64,000 nt of DNA from Competibacter_A sp037045685. GTDB lineage: Bacteria > Pseudomonadota > Gammaproteobacteria > Competibacterales > Competibacteraceae. Each line of letters begins with the position of its first letter. The first letter of the stretch is position 1. Under the pieces are notes generated by a model. The model was given only the letters and a program-made list of their open reading frames with translations, ran no database searches and was not told the origin of the DNA. The stretch is from assembly GCA_037045685.1 (NCBI GenBank), contig JBAOII010000014.1, forward strand, positions 62,001-126,000. Direction: 5' to 3'. Position numbers and translations under genes: made by a program. Positions 1 to 8,455 of this stretch are shown here, in pieces.

Positions 1-1341
1 CGCGACCCGATTTCGAGCGGTCTTATTCGCGCTGATTTGAAAAAGTATAGAGTCAAGCTGTATGTGCAGTCCCAAGAATATAATCTCGATAATGATGATA
101 CCACCTTTTTTATTGACTTGATGGCAGTCATCAACGCGAGAAACGCGAGAATACAGACAAAGAAATCTATCGAATCAAAAATAACACTCGCAAAAAGAGG
201 ATGGCAAGTGGTCGGAAGTGGTCCGTTTGGCAGAAAATTGGCGCATAATGACCACTCGAAAGATGCGGAATGGGTTTTGATTGATGCCGATTTTATGCTC
301 GCTCAGAGAATATATGATTTATACGTCAATCAGCGTTATTATGTCGATAAAATAGCGAGAATGGTCGGCAAGAGTGGTGGAATGGTCTATAAGATACTCA
401 ATGACAAAGCGCGATTGATTCAGACATTTCAAACAAATGATGGTAAACTCGAAATCATCACACCAGTTCCAGCATTCTATACTGCGGCGCAACAAGCACA
501 AATCAAAGCGCGTTTGAAATCAAATCGCAAAGTGAGCAAGCGGAAGAACGATTATTTGCTTGCTGGTTTAGTCAAATGCGAATACTGCCAACTCACTTAT
601 CAAGGTGTCTATGCGAATAACGGTGCGAATCCTTACTACAGACATTCGCATCACCGAAGAACAGAAAAATGTGTCAAGTTTATATCAAAGCCCGCGATTG
701 AAGAAGTGGTTATCGAACATATCTCAGAAATCGTCAAGAACAACGACACATTGATTGACGCGATACACAAATCTAACTCAGTGAGTGTTGCGAGACAGAA
801 ACAACTCACTGAAGAAATTGCTGAGTTGGAAAAAGAACAAGAGACACAATCAAAACGCAAAGCACGAATCATCAAATTGATTGTTGATGAAGTGTTGACT
901 TCGGATGATGCCGCCAACGAACTCGACAAAACCAAGTCAGCACTCGAAACACTACATCTGGAACTGGTGAGCAAACGCAATGAGTTCGAGAGTTTATCAG
1001 CATCAACAGACGTTCCAACTGAGATATTGAGTCGTATCACTCAGACGATTGACGCATTGAGACAGCATCATGGTCAATCAATACATCTCTGGAAATATGA
1101 TATACAGAGATTGCTGGTGGAGTGGTTCTTCGGCATATCAGACAAAAATGGAGTGTTTATCGGTGCTGAGTTGACGTATAGCATCAAGTCAAGTCTCGGC
1201 ACACTCGGGTTTGGCATCATCGGCGAAGATTGCGATTTTGGCGTAACGGGCTTGAAACATGACCTGACCCCCGACACGATTTCACATTTTTCCAGCCTTT
1301 TCAATAATATAGATATAAATCCCATTGCTGGCCCATCTTGA
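1..1341 (+). CDS. Large serine recombinase/integrase, 5' end outside the window
   Basis: The frame is open at base 1 and runs to a TGA at 1339-1341; the first Met/Leu start (TTG at 37) is only an internal codon. The opening residues match the end of a resolvase catalytic domain (Arg-Asp-Pro followed by Ser-Gly-Leu-Ile-Arg). A recombinase domain follows, then a zinc-ribbon with CEYC and a later His/Cys pair (about residues 180-215 counted from TTG 37), then a long charged coiled coil typical of large serine integrases. The catalytic serine must lie left of the window. The gene is markedly AT-rich with many AAA/AAT codons, unlike the GC-rich DNA that follows, so it is horizontally acquired. The frame ends a few bases inside chromosomal sequence that belongs to the interrupted gene on the other strand, which places the element border here. 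Confidence 0.85.
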   Translation, partial: RDPISSGLIRADLKKYRVKLYVQSQEYNLDNDDTTFFIDLMAVINARNARIQTKKSIESKITLAKRGWQVVGSGPFGRKLAHNDHSKDAEWVLIDADFMLAQRIYDLYVNQRYYVDKIARMVGKSGGMVYKILNDKARLIQTFQTNDGKLEIITPVPAFYTAAQQAQIKARLKSNRKVSKRKNDYLLAGLVKCEYCQLTYQGVYANNGANPYYRHSHHRRTEKCVKFISKPAIEEVVIEHISEIVKNNDTLIDAIHKSNSVSVARQKQLTEEIAELEKEQETQSKRKARIIKLIVDEVLTSDDAANELDKTKSALETLHLELVSKRNEFESLSASTDVPTEILSRITQTIDALRQHHGQSIHLWKYDIQRLLVEWFFGISDKNGVFIGAELTYSIKSSLGTLGFGIIGEDCDFGVTGLKHDLTPDTISHFSSLFNNIDINPIAGPS

Positions 1342-1798
1342 TCGCGTAGATGTTCATGATTTCATAGGCGATGGCGCGAGCGGAGCTGAAGGTGGTGGAG
1401 CCGACGATCCGGGTCGGGTCCGCCGTGTAGGCGATGATGAGGCCGCCCACCATCGCCGCCGACATGAACAGCATGGCGAGAAACAGCAGCCCGCTGCCGA
1501 GGAAGACGGTGGCGAAAAAGCGGTCTTCCCGCTCGCCCAGCCGGTCGCGCAGCACGCCGATGAACCACAGAAAGGCGATGCCGGCGAACGGCAGCAGGTT
1601 CAGCGCCGTCGTCACGCTGTTCGCGTTCGTCTCCAGCCACGCCCCGGCTTCCAGCGGATCGGCCGGGACCGAGCGGCGCAGCAGCACGAAGCTGGTGATC
1701 AGCAGGACCGCGAACAGGATGCCGGCGATGGCGGCGGCGCGCGGCGCCCGCAAGCGCATGGCGGTCAAGCTGTCTTGCGGCTGCATCACGTCCTCCAC
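1301..1798 (-). pseudogene. Multi-spanning membrane protein, 3' end cut off by element insertion
   Basis: The 165-residue frame has at least three hydrophobic segments (about residues 22-42, 65-85 and 95-125 from the first Met). It starts at Met 1798 or at an internal Met (MQPQ or MRLRAP) a few codons later. I recognise no named family. The chromosomal reading stops making sense after an Ala-Ile-Lys-Met stretch near 1335; the last residues (Trp-Asp-Leu-Tyr-Leu-Tyr-Tyr) come from the AT-rich element, so the original C-terminus is lost. It lies 27 bp downstream of the DUF2254 gene on the same strand, so the two were probably cotranscribed. Confidence 0.6.
1318..1345. other. Right border (att site) of the serine-integrase element
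   Basis: Base composition changes abruptly here from AT-rich to GC-rich. On the minus strand a good membrane-protein frame runs up to about 1335 and then continues as a short AT-rich tail that stops at 1301. On the plus strand the recombinase ends at 1341. Both point to a junction within about 1318-1345. The exact core cannot be set without the other end of the element. Confidence 0.55.
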
Positions 1799-1825
1799 AC
1801 AAGTTCATCGAACCCGCATGATGGG

Positions 1826-3162
1826 TCAGCGCTCGGCAACGGCGTCCCGCTCGGGTTCGGCCCGCCGGCGCGACAGGCCCAAGCCCTGCCGATCTTCTTG
1901 CAAGCGCCATGACCTGATCCTCGGCGTCGAGCGCCGAGTGCTCCACCGCGACGTTCAAATGGTGGAGATACCGCCGCACCACCGCTTTGCGCTCGCCGTC
2001 GGCCACCGAATCCATCAGGCCCAGCAGAGCGGAGCGCAGCCGGCGCATCACCTGGACCGAGCTGGCGCCGTACTGGCGAATCTCGTCCAAGGCCAGCGCC
2101 AGATAGTCCTCCCAAGCGGGCGTCGGGAAAATCATACGCAAATCGCCGCAGTCGTCCATCACGCAGCCAGCATCGAGCGTGCGCCGGCCAAGGCGGCGCA
2201 ACAAATCCTCGATCTGGTCGAGGGCCTGGACCGCCGTGGTCGGATCGTTGATGGCCGGGGAGAGGGCCCGGATGGCGATGTCCACCAACAGGCGCAGAGG
2301 ATACTTGGGGTCCTGCTCGAAGGTGCGCTCCCGCGCCATCCTGAAGCGCCCGCCGAAGTTGGGCCTCCACGAGCGGCTGGCGGCCGCCATGCACGCGCAA
2401 CAGCAGAGTATCTTCGATCAAGGTGTCGCCGACGGCGCATTCCATCACGATCACGGCATCCACCGCCTGAGCCTGCTGGACCAGGGCGCCGATCTGGAAT
2501 CGAGCGAGAGCCGTCTGCGGTTCGCCGGAGTAGCGCAGCGTCTGCGATGACCGGACGCTGCTGGGCTGCCTCGACCGCCGTTCTGCCACGACTCCGGCGT
2601 CGGCGCCCGCTGGCGCATCCAGGCGCGGGAACATCGCTCGAATGACCTCGCGCCCTTGCTGGCCGACGAAATGGAGCACGTTGGTGATCTGAAGATCATT
2701 GAGCCGTTGCACCAGTCGGGCAAAAACGATCATGCTGAGGTTGAGCATGACCACGACCAGCATCGCCGAGAAAAACGGCACCTTGCTGTTACCCTCGCGA
2801 TCCGTCCAAGCCAGGGTCGCGAGGGCATAAATAAAGGTGGCGATGAACAGGCCGAGCGCGTGAAAAAGTATCGGGTCGCGGCTGAACCAGGTGACCAGGC
2901 GTGGCGAATAGGCGATGGCGCTGAACTGCACCATGACGAAAGCGAGCGCGAACACGATGCCGGTCAGCGCCATCATGCCCGAGGCGATGGCGGACAGCGC
3001 AGCCTGGGCCGAAGTGACCGAGGTACTGTGGCTGTAGGCGGCCAGGTATTCGTGCTCCAGGCGCGGCAGAACCACTCCGCAAGCAACGGTCACGACCACA
3101 TACAGCATCGGAATGAGCCAGGGCGGCAGCGTCGATGCGCGCGTTTTCAATCGCTTCCGCAT
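1826..3162 (-). pseudogene. DUF2254-family membrane protein, two frameshifts
   Basis: The N-terminal half (from Met 3162) has hydrophobic segments around residues 13-33, 55-85, 100-120 and 130-150 and the Met-Ala-Leu-Thr-Gly-Ile-Val-Phe signature of DUF2254 predicted membrane proteins. The soluble C-terminal part, with an EQDPKYPLRLLVDIAIRAL-type segment, is in another frame. The switch is near 2343-2350, where the reading changes from LRRALQ to FRMARERTF. A second switch near 1905 gives a natural tail ending at TGA 1826-1828. Family members are normally one chain of roughly 430-450 residues, so this was one gene. Two single-base shifts may be sequence errors. The function of the family is unknown. 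Confidence 0.7.
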
Positions 3163-3189
3163 GTTCGTTGCTCCATTGACGAAGTGTTC

Positions 3190-4380
3190 CTACAACAGCG
3201 CCCCGGCGAGCAGCTTCAGCAGTTCCCCCACCGGCATCACCAGGAAAATCAAGGGCAGGCCGGGGAGGGACGCGATCACCGCGATCTGGAGAATCTGCTG
3301 CTGGCTGAAGGGGAACAGCCGCATCTCCCGGATCAGCCCGAAGCTGTTGCCCAGGTCGGCCAAGGACTGGATGTCGCCGCTCCCCAGCAGCGGTTCGTCC
3401 GGCGGCGCTTCGCCCGCCACCCACTTTTGCTCGAAGGCGCGGTTGTAGGTGTCCGCCAAAATGCTGTACTGGCCCAGCCCCGCCCGCCGGGTCCGGGCCA
3501 GCAGCGGCACGAAAATCAGCAGCGGGCCGAGACAGATCAGCTCCATCAGCACCAGGTAAACCACGAACAGGGTTTTGAACGTCTCGATCGGCACGGCCTC
3601 GAAATAGACCTGAAAGGCCACATGCCCGCTCAGGACGCAACTGAAAGCAAAGGCGAAAATCGCCAGCGTGACGTGAGCCCCGCCGAGAAACCCCAGCCCG
3701 CCCGCCCGGTCGGGATGGGTGGCGACCAGGTTGAGGTTCAGCCGGGCCATGTCGCGCAAGAAGCGAGTCCAGATGAACAGGCGCCAGAGCCACCGGTACA
3801 CGAAGAATTGCAGGATCGGCACCGCGACGCACTGGTACCAGAACCCCGCCAGCGACAGGCCGAGCCCACCCGGTCGCACGGCGGAACGCCAAGTGGCGGT
3901 GCCGGTTCCTCCCGACCAGGTTTCGAGGGTGAAATACCAGGCGCCCAACAGGGCGACGCCGAGCATGACCAGTTCCGGCAGCAGCGCTTCGCGGCGCCGC
4001 GCGGCCCGGACGATGGCCGCCTCGACGGCGGGCAGATCCTCCGGCCGGACGAAGTTGCCCCGGATAAAATGGAGTCCGGCCGACCGCAGCCGCGGGCCGG
4101 TCACGACCTCGGCCACGAACAGCAGCGGCACGGCCAGGAAAAAGCGGGCGTAAGTGGCGAAATCCAGCAACAGGGATTCTCGTGGCGTCGGCCCGAGCGC
4201 CCGGCCCTCGATGAAGGAGAAGGCGAGGAGAGGAACCCAGGTGATCAGCAGGAACCCGACCACGCGCCGCCCGAGGGAAGGACCGGCGCCCTCGATCAGA
4301 CCGATCCGCTGCATGAGCCGGTACGCTGGCCCGCCCAGCTCGAATTCCAGCTCGGATTCATGCGCGAGCGCGGTAGTCAT
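3190..4380 (-). CDS. Multi-spanning membrane protein of unknown function
   Basis: This is about 396 residues from the Met at 4380 (MTTALAHES); a longer frame to 4515 would overlap the upstream gene and has no membrane character. The chain has about six hydrophobic segments: a pair near residues 42-60 and 80-100, one near 155-170, one near 205-225, and two near 255-310. It has Trp-rich turns and a conserved-looking THPDRAGG motif after the fourth segment. I know similar hypothetical inner-membrane proteins but no assigned role. It lies between DUF2254 and a small soluble hypothetical gene on the same strand (40 bp gap), so an operon is possible. Confidence 0.6.
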   Translation of the reverse strand: MTTALAHESELEFELGGPAYRLMQRIGLIEGAGPSLGRRVVGFLLITWVPLLAFSFIEGRALGPTPRESLLLDFATYARFFLAVPLLFVAEVVTGPRLRSAGLHFIRGNFVRPEDLPAVEAAIVRAARRREALLPELVMLGVALLGAWYFTLETWSGGTGTATWRSAVRPGGLGLSLAGFWYQCVAVPILQFFVYRWLWRLFIWTRFLRDMARLNLNLVATHPDRAGGLGFLGGAHVTLAIFAFAFSCVLSGHVAFQVYFEAVPIETFKTLFVVYLVLMELICLGPLLIFVPLLARTRRAGLGQYSILADTYNRAFEQKWVAGEAPPDEPLLGSGDIQSLADLGNSFGLIREMRLFPFSQQQILQIAVIASLPGLPLIFLVMPVGELLKLLAGALL

Positions 4381-4420
4381 GCCGATCTCCGTACAGCAAT
4401 GTCGAGCCTTGGTCGGTTCC

Positions 4421-4873
4421 TCAACCCCGTTCGGGCGGCGCGTTCTCGCTGGTGATGATGAACACGTCGTCCACCTCGGCGATGCGGAAAATTTGCGGTT
4501 TGCGGGCGGCCTCAAGCTCGCTCTCGCGCAGGCCGGACGCTTGCAGCATATGCTCGCGCATGGCCGGATCGTTCAACGCCACCTTTTCATCCTCCAGCCA
4601 TTCCCGGATTTTCGGGTCTTGCGGCTGAAAAATGTGCACTTCCTGGTGGCCGCGCGCCAGCATGGCGTAGACCGGCGGGTCGCCGACCTGCATGTATTTG
4701 GTGTAACCCCTCCCTTCGTATTGCCGGGTCGTCTGGGCCACGCTGGACGGGGCTTTACCTTGGGACTCGTAGGCCGGGCCGCGCTCGAAGCGGTGGCCCT
4801 TTTCCAGCAGGTAGCTTTTCAGCGATTTGATCGCGGCGGTCAGATCGCGGGTCGGGTCGGTTTTTTCGCTCAT
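4421..4873 (-). CDS. Conserved hypothetical protein, paralogue of the gene at 53673
   Basis: A 150-residue soluble, charged protein without signal or membrane segment. It has two well-defined blocks: an N-terminal helix with YLLEKGHRFERGPAYE, then VGDPPVYAMLARGHQEVHIF followed by QPQDPKIREWLED. The C-terminus has a short acidic strand (EVDDVFIITSEN). A second copy at 53673-54114 keeps the same blocks, so this is a real protein family. I cannot assign a function. The gene starts 65 bp after the stop of the next upstream gene on the same strand. Confidence 0.65.
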   Translation of the reverse strand: MSEKTDPTRDLTAAIKSLKSYLLEKGHRFERGPAYESQGKAPSSVAQTTRQYEGRGYTKYMQVGDPPVYAMLARGHQEVHIFQPQDPKIREWLEDEKVALNDPAMREHMLQASGLRESELEAARKPQIFRIAEVDDVFIITSENAPPERG

Positions 4874-4938
4874 GGAAAATTCTCCGGTCGATTAAAGGCT
4901 CAAAGGATTCAACCGCCGCTGCCACAAGACGGCGTCGC

Positions 4939-5979
4939 TTATCGGATCGATTGCAGCAGCCGGTTGGCCTCCTTGAAAAAGTCGGGTTGCGGCAGCAGAT
5001 CGCCGCTGGGGAACCGGACGAACAGCGCGGCGACGCGGCGGTCTTTGCCCATCACGATTTCCTGGAAGGTCATCGAGTTGACGACCCGGGGCGAGTCGGC
5101 GGGCACCTTGGTGTTCGCGTGGTCCAGGGTGAGCGAGACCGGCTCCAGTTTCAGATATTTGTCGGGCTCGCTCAGCGTGGCGGCGACTTTGGCGAGATGC
5201 TTGTCGAGCGTGGCCGAATCGGCGCGCAGCTCGCCAAGTTCGGTTTCCAGCTCCTGAAGCTGCTGCTCGATGGCGTTCAAATCGACCGGCTCCGCCGTGG
5301 CCGATCCCGCCAAGGACTCGAAGCCCACTTGGGCTTTCTTCAGCAGATTGGCTTTTTGCTGGAGCAGTTTGCGTTGCTGCTGTTCCAGTTGCGTCTTTTG
5401 GATGCGGCTGGCGGTCAGGCGCTGCAGGGCGGTTTCGATCAGGTAATCGGCCGCGCGCCGCATCAGTTCCCGGCGGGTGTCCTGCTCGTTGTCGGTCAGA
5501 AAAACCAGCCGGTGATCGCAGAAATTGACGACGGTTTGCGGCACGTCCCGCCGCAGGATTTCCCCGTCCATCTCGATGCCGAGCACGTTCTTTTCGAGGC
5601 GGACCGCGCCGAGGCCGGCGTACAGTTCCGCCGGCAGCGGGTCGGGCGCCTGCTTGAGATAGTTGCGGGTGCCGTCGCTGAAACTCAGGGTTTCCCGCAA
5701 GCTGTCGGGCGAGGCGAACAGGGCGCGCAAGCGGGGATCGGTCATGTAGCCCTGGCGGTCGGCGACGATGGCGGGCGGCAGTGCGTTGACGAAGTTCACC
5801 ACGAAGTCGATGGCGCGCTCCACCGGGTCCCACAGCTTGCGCCGGTAATGGCTCACCGCCCGCAAGCGGGGATCGGTGCCGTCCACCACCCGCTCGATGC
5901 CTCTCAGCATCAGTTCCTTGTCGAATTTGCCGGGCTGGGGGGCGCCGGAAAAAATGGATTGCAGCAGACGAAACGCCAT
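4939..5979 (-). CDS. Hypothetical protein with central coiled coil
   Basis: 346 residues from Met 5979, no signal peptide and no membrane segment. Residues about 185-270 are rich in Gln, Leu, Glu and Lys with heptad character (a run of Gln around LEQQQRKLLQQKANLL, then a second helix), giving an extended coiled coil. It is flanked by mixed alpha/beta regions. The C-terminal part carries a VNSMTFQEIVMGKDRRVAALF block that looks like a conserved core. I recognise the protein only as a conserved proteobacterial hypothetical. It is separated from fabI upstream by 141 bp containing a G/C-biased repeat. Confidence 0.6.
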   Translation of the reverse strand: MAFRLLQSIFSGAPQPGKFDKELMLRGIERVVDGTDPRLRAVSHYRRKLWDPVERAIDFVVNFVNALPPAIVADRQGYMTDPRLRALFASPDSLRETLSFSDGTRNYLKQAPDPLPAELYAGLGAVRLEKNVLGIEMDGEILRRDVPQTVVNFCDHRLVFLTDNEQDTRRELMRRAADYLIETALQRLTASRIQKTQLEQQQRKLLQQKANLLKKAQVGFESLAGSATAEPVDLNAIEQQLQELETELGELRADSATLDKHLAKVAATLSEPDKYLKLEPVSLTLDHANTKVPADSPRVVNSMTFQEIVMGKDRRVAALFVRFPSGDLLPQPDFFKEANRLLQSIR

Positions 5980-6029
5980 AGTCGTTCTCCTTGAATCGCG
6001 GGTTTCGACGGGGGGCGAATTTTCTCATT

Positions 6030-6112
6030 CTTCGCCGCCAACCCCTCCCTCCCTCACCCCCAACCCCAACCCTTCTTCCGAGGGGAGAAAGGGAGAGAGG
6101 AGCGGAAGAGAG
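6030..6112. repeat. Strand-biased intergenic repeat between fabI and the next gene
   Basis: The plus strand is C-rich then G-rich: CCCTCCCTCACCCCCAACCC, a short turn near 6073-6078 (TTCTTCCGAG), then GGGGAGAAAGGGAGAG and further purines to 6119. It can fold as CCC(T)nC against GGGGAG and lies after the fabI stop. A related motif (GGAGAGGGGTTA, interrupted by an insertion sequence) lies after degP at 56588-56613, so this is probably a dispersed intergenic repeat that may act as a transcription end. Confidence 0.4.
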
Positions 6113-6120
6113 AGGGGAGT

Positions 6121-6903
6121 TCAAGCCATGATGTTGACGCCGCCGTCCACGTACACCGTGCTGCCGGTCAGGCGGCGGGCGTAGGGCGTGGCCAGGAAGG
6201 CGCAGGTGAAACCCACGTCCATGATGTCCACCAGTTCGCCGATGGGCGCGCGCTGCACCGCCTCGTTGAGCAGCAGATCGAAATCCTTGAGCCCCGAGGC
6301 GGCGCGGGTCTTGAGCGGTCCCGGCGAGATGGCGTGGACCCGGATGCCCTGCCGCCCCAGCTCGTAGGCGAGGTAGCGGCAGGACGATTCCAGCGCCGCC
6401 TTGACCGGCCCCATCACGTTGTAGTTGGGGGCCACCTCGTTGGCGCCGTGGTAGCTCATGGCGAACATCGTGCCGCCCTCGGTCATCAGCGGCGCGGCCA
6501 GCTTCGCCATGCGGATGAAGGAATGACAGGAAATATCCATCGCCTTGGCGAAGCCTTCGGCCGAGCAGTTGACTAGCCCGCCCTGCAAGTCTTCCTTGGG
6601 GGCGAAGGCGATGGAGTGGACCAGGATGTCGAGCCGGCCCCATTGCCGGGTGATGGCCTCGAACAGCGCTTCGAGCTGGCCGGGCTGGCTCACGTCGAGC
6701 GGCATGAAGATCGGCGCCTCCAACTGTTGGGCCAGCGGTTCGATGTACTGTTTCGATTTTTCGTTGAGATAGGTGATCGCCAGTTCCGCTTCCAGTTCGC
6801 GGAACGCCTTGGCGCAGCCGTAAGCGATGGAGTGCTCGTTGGCGATGCCGGCGACCAGCGCCTTTTTGCCCTTGAGCGGGGGGCGGGGGATTTCAACGGT
6901 CAT
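6121..6903 (-). CDS. fabI: Enoyl-[acyl-carrier-protein] reductase (NADH), FabI type
   Basis: A 260-residue SDR-fold protein of the usual FabI length. The N-terminal nucleotide-binding segment has VAGIANEHSIAYGCAK, the FabI-specific replacement of the classical GxxxGxG. VHSIAFAPKEDL follows the fourth strand. The catalytic Tyr-x6-Lys is seen as YNVMGPVK (about residues 158-165) and the substrate/cofactor strand ends in SPGPLKTRAASGL. It catalyses the last reduction of each type II fatty-acid elongation cycle. Genes for Pta, AckA and FabI are often grouped in proteobacteria; here two small secreted proteins separate fabI from ackA. Start at Met 6903 (MTVEIPRPP). Confidence 0.93.
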   Translation of the reverse strand: MTVEIPRPPLKGKKALVAGIANEHSIAYGCAKAFRELEAELAITYLNEKSKQYIEPLAQQLEAPIFMPLDVSQPGQLEALFEAITRQWGRLDILVHSIAFAPKEDLQGGLVNCSAEGFAKAMDISCHSFIRMAKLAAPLMTEGGTMFAMSYHGANEVAPNYNVMGPVKAALESSCRYLAYELGRQGIRVHAISPGPLKTRAASGLKDFDLLLNEAVQRAPIGELVDIMDVGFTCAFLATPYARRLTGSTVYVDGGVNIMA

Positions 6904-7071
6904 GGTGTCGCGCTCCTTAGAAGACCGGGTTGGGGAGATTTCGAGCAGGCCGGGCGACCGCCCGCTTTCGGGTTGCGGGTCGAGCCCAGACCGGGATTTG
7001 GCGGCCCGACACGCTGAAATGGGAGCCGCTCGCCGCCAACGCGGCGAGCGGCTCCCGCCGGGAGGCTTCCG

Positions 7072-7521
7072 CTATTCCATCGTAACCGTCATGCCGCTCA
7101 TGTTACCGATATTGAGATCCAAGCCCTTGGTTCGCGAACTCAGGTTCATGATCACCCCGTGCTCGTTCCTCAGGCGCAGGCCGCCCACGCCGCCGCCCAG
7201 GGCGATGCTCGACTCGAACTTGGTGTAGGTGCCGGGAAAGTCGGAAACCTGCTTCAGGTCGTACACCGCGCCGACGGCGCTCATCTTCGAGACGCCGACG
7301 TTGAGGCCGGCGCTCAGGCCCTTGAGCTTGAACGGATATTTCTTGCCGTGGAACGTCAGCGTTCCGCTGCCGGTGCTGCCGCCCAACAGCAGCCCGAACT
7401 GCCTTTCGGCGATCGTGACCTTGCCGACCGGCCGCTTGGTCTCGGCTGCCAGCGCCGGGCCACCCGCCAGCAGGGATGTGGCCAGCAAAGTCGCGCCAAT
7501 AATTTTGAAACTCTTCATCAT
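7072..7521 (-). CDS. Small secreted protein, glycine-rich beta domain
   Basis: About 149 residues from MMKSFK (7521; the Met at 7518 is equally possible). A Sec signal peptide is clear: KSFK, then a hydrophobic stretch, then GGPALAAE with Ala-x-Ala cleavage. The mature part has alternating hydrophobic residues and Gly (GLLLGGSTGSGTLTFHG, then LGGGVGGLRLR), which suggests an all-beta periplasmic domain. There are no cysteines. I cannot assign a family with confidence. It sits 168 bp downstream of nothing else on this strand and is followed by fabI. Confidence 0.6.
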   Translation of the reverse strand: MMKSFKIIGATLLATSLLAGGPALAAETKRPVGKVTIAERQFGLLLGGSTGSGTLTFHGKKYPFKLKGLSAGLNVGVSKMSAVGAVYDLKQVSDFPGTYTKFESSIALGGGVGGLRLRNEHGVIMNLSSRTKGLDLNIGNMSGMTVTME

Positions 7522-7635
7522 CGTATTTCTCTCGGTCAAGGATATGCAGCGAAATCCCTGTTGGGTTAACCGGTTTGTGGATTAGCCCAACCGGTTCGTT
7601 TCATCGCCAGCAATACAACTAGCAGGCGATTAGTT

Positions 7636-8190
7636 TTATGGCTTCCAACTGCGCCCGCCCCAGCTACCCGCAGCATTCCACGTATCGGCGGGAGTGTCAT
7701 TTGGCGTCGCGTCCATTTTCGCCTTGACGACCATTATCGTCACCGACGAAGGGCCTTTGATGGTCTTGCCAGCATAACTCTCGGTTACGCCTCCAGAAGT
7801 TTTCTTCCAAGGCAACGACTCGACGGTTACGCCTTCAGGAACTTTTACCGAGACGATAGCGTAATCGCGCACCTTCTCTTCGGACATTCCTAAATAACTG
7901 TTTTCATTGATAAAGCTTGATTTAAACGCGGGGTCCTTCATCTGTTCCTTGGCGTAGGCGGACTCTAGAATCGTGACATTGGCGCCGGGCACCAATACGA
8001 TCTCGCCAGCTTTGTACGCTTCGCCTTTCTTGTTGGTGATGACGACACCGTCCGGCACGAGCAGGTGATACTTCAATTCCGGTTTGGGAGGACCCGCCGG
8101 AAAGCTCTTTTCCTGAAATGCCTGCGCGTGAGCGATCACGGCGCTTAACAACAACACCAAGGCGGTACTGCAAATGCGTAAGAATTTCAT
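7636..8190 (-). CDS. Small secreted hypothetical protein
   Basis: 184 residues from MKFLRIC at 8190; the frame extends to 8409 but the added residues look untranslated. A signal peptide with cleavage after AHA (ALVLLLSAVIAHA) is plain. The mature protein is soluble and Lys-rich with short beta-prone segments (LLVPDGVVITNKKGE, VTVESLPWKKTSGGV). The C-terminus is Trp/Gly-rich (WNAAGSWGGRSWKP). No known domain is recognised. An AATGAAATTC-type start region with a GAGGAGAATC ribosome-binding site lies just upstream on the minus strand, which supports the start. Confidence 0.6.
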   Translation of the reverse strand: MKFLRICSTALVLLLSAVIAHAQAFQEKSFPAGPPKPELKYHLLVPDGVVITNKKGEAYKAGEIVLVPGANVTILESAYAKEQMKDPAFKSSFINENSYLGMSEEKVRDYAIVSVKVPEGVTVESLPWKKTSGGVTESYAGKTIKGPSSVTIMVVKAKMDATPNDTPADTWNAAGSWGGRSWKP

Positions 8191-8455
8191 TTTGATTCTC
8201 CTCGATTGTGGATCAGGGTCGTTTTTACGATCTGTGGCATTTCCATTGCCGCCGTCAGGAAAAGGAGTGTTCCATCGACTGTAGCAACTGCTCCCGCTCC
8301 TCCGGCGAGCGTCGTTCCTCGGCGCCCGACAAGCAAGCATTGCGCGATCACGGATCGATCGCGGTGTGGCGCCTCCCGCCCGGCGGCAGGCTTGCCGGTC
8401 CATGGCCACCGCGATGCCGTCGGCCGAGCCCGCATTCGGCTTTTTGTCGCGCGAG

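Noticed and set aside
2656..4455. Long plus-strand frame of 599 codons
   Set aside because: His/Gln/Arg-rich shadow antisense to the DUF2254 and membrane-protein genes; no recognisable domain.
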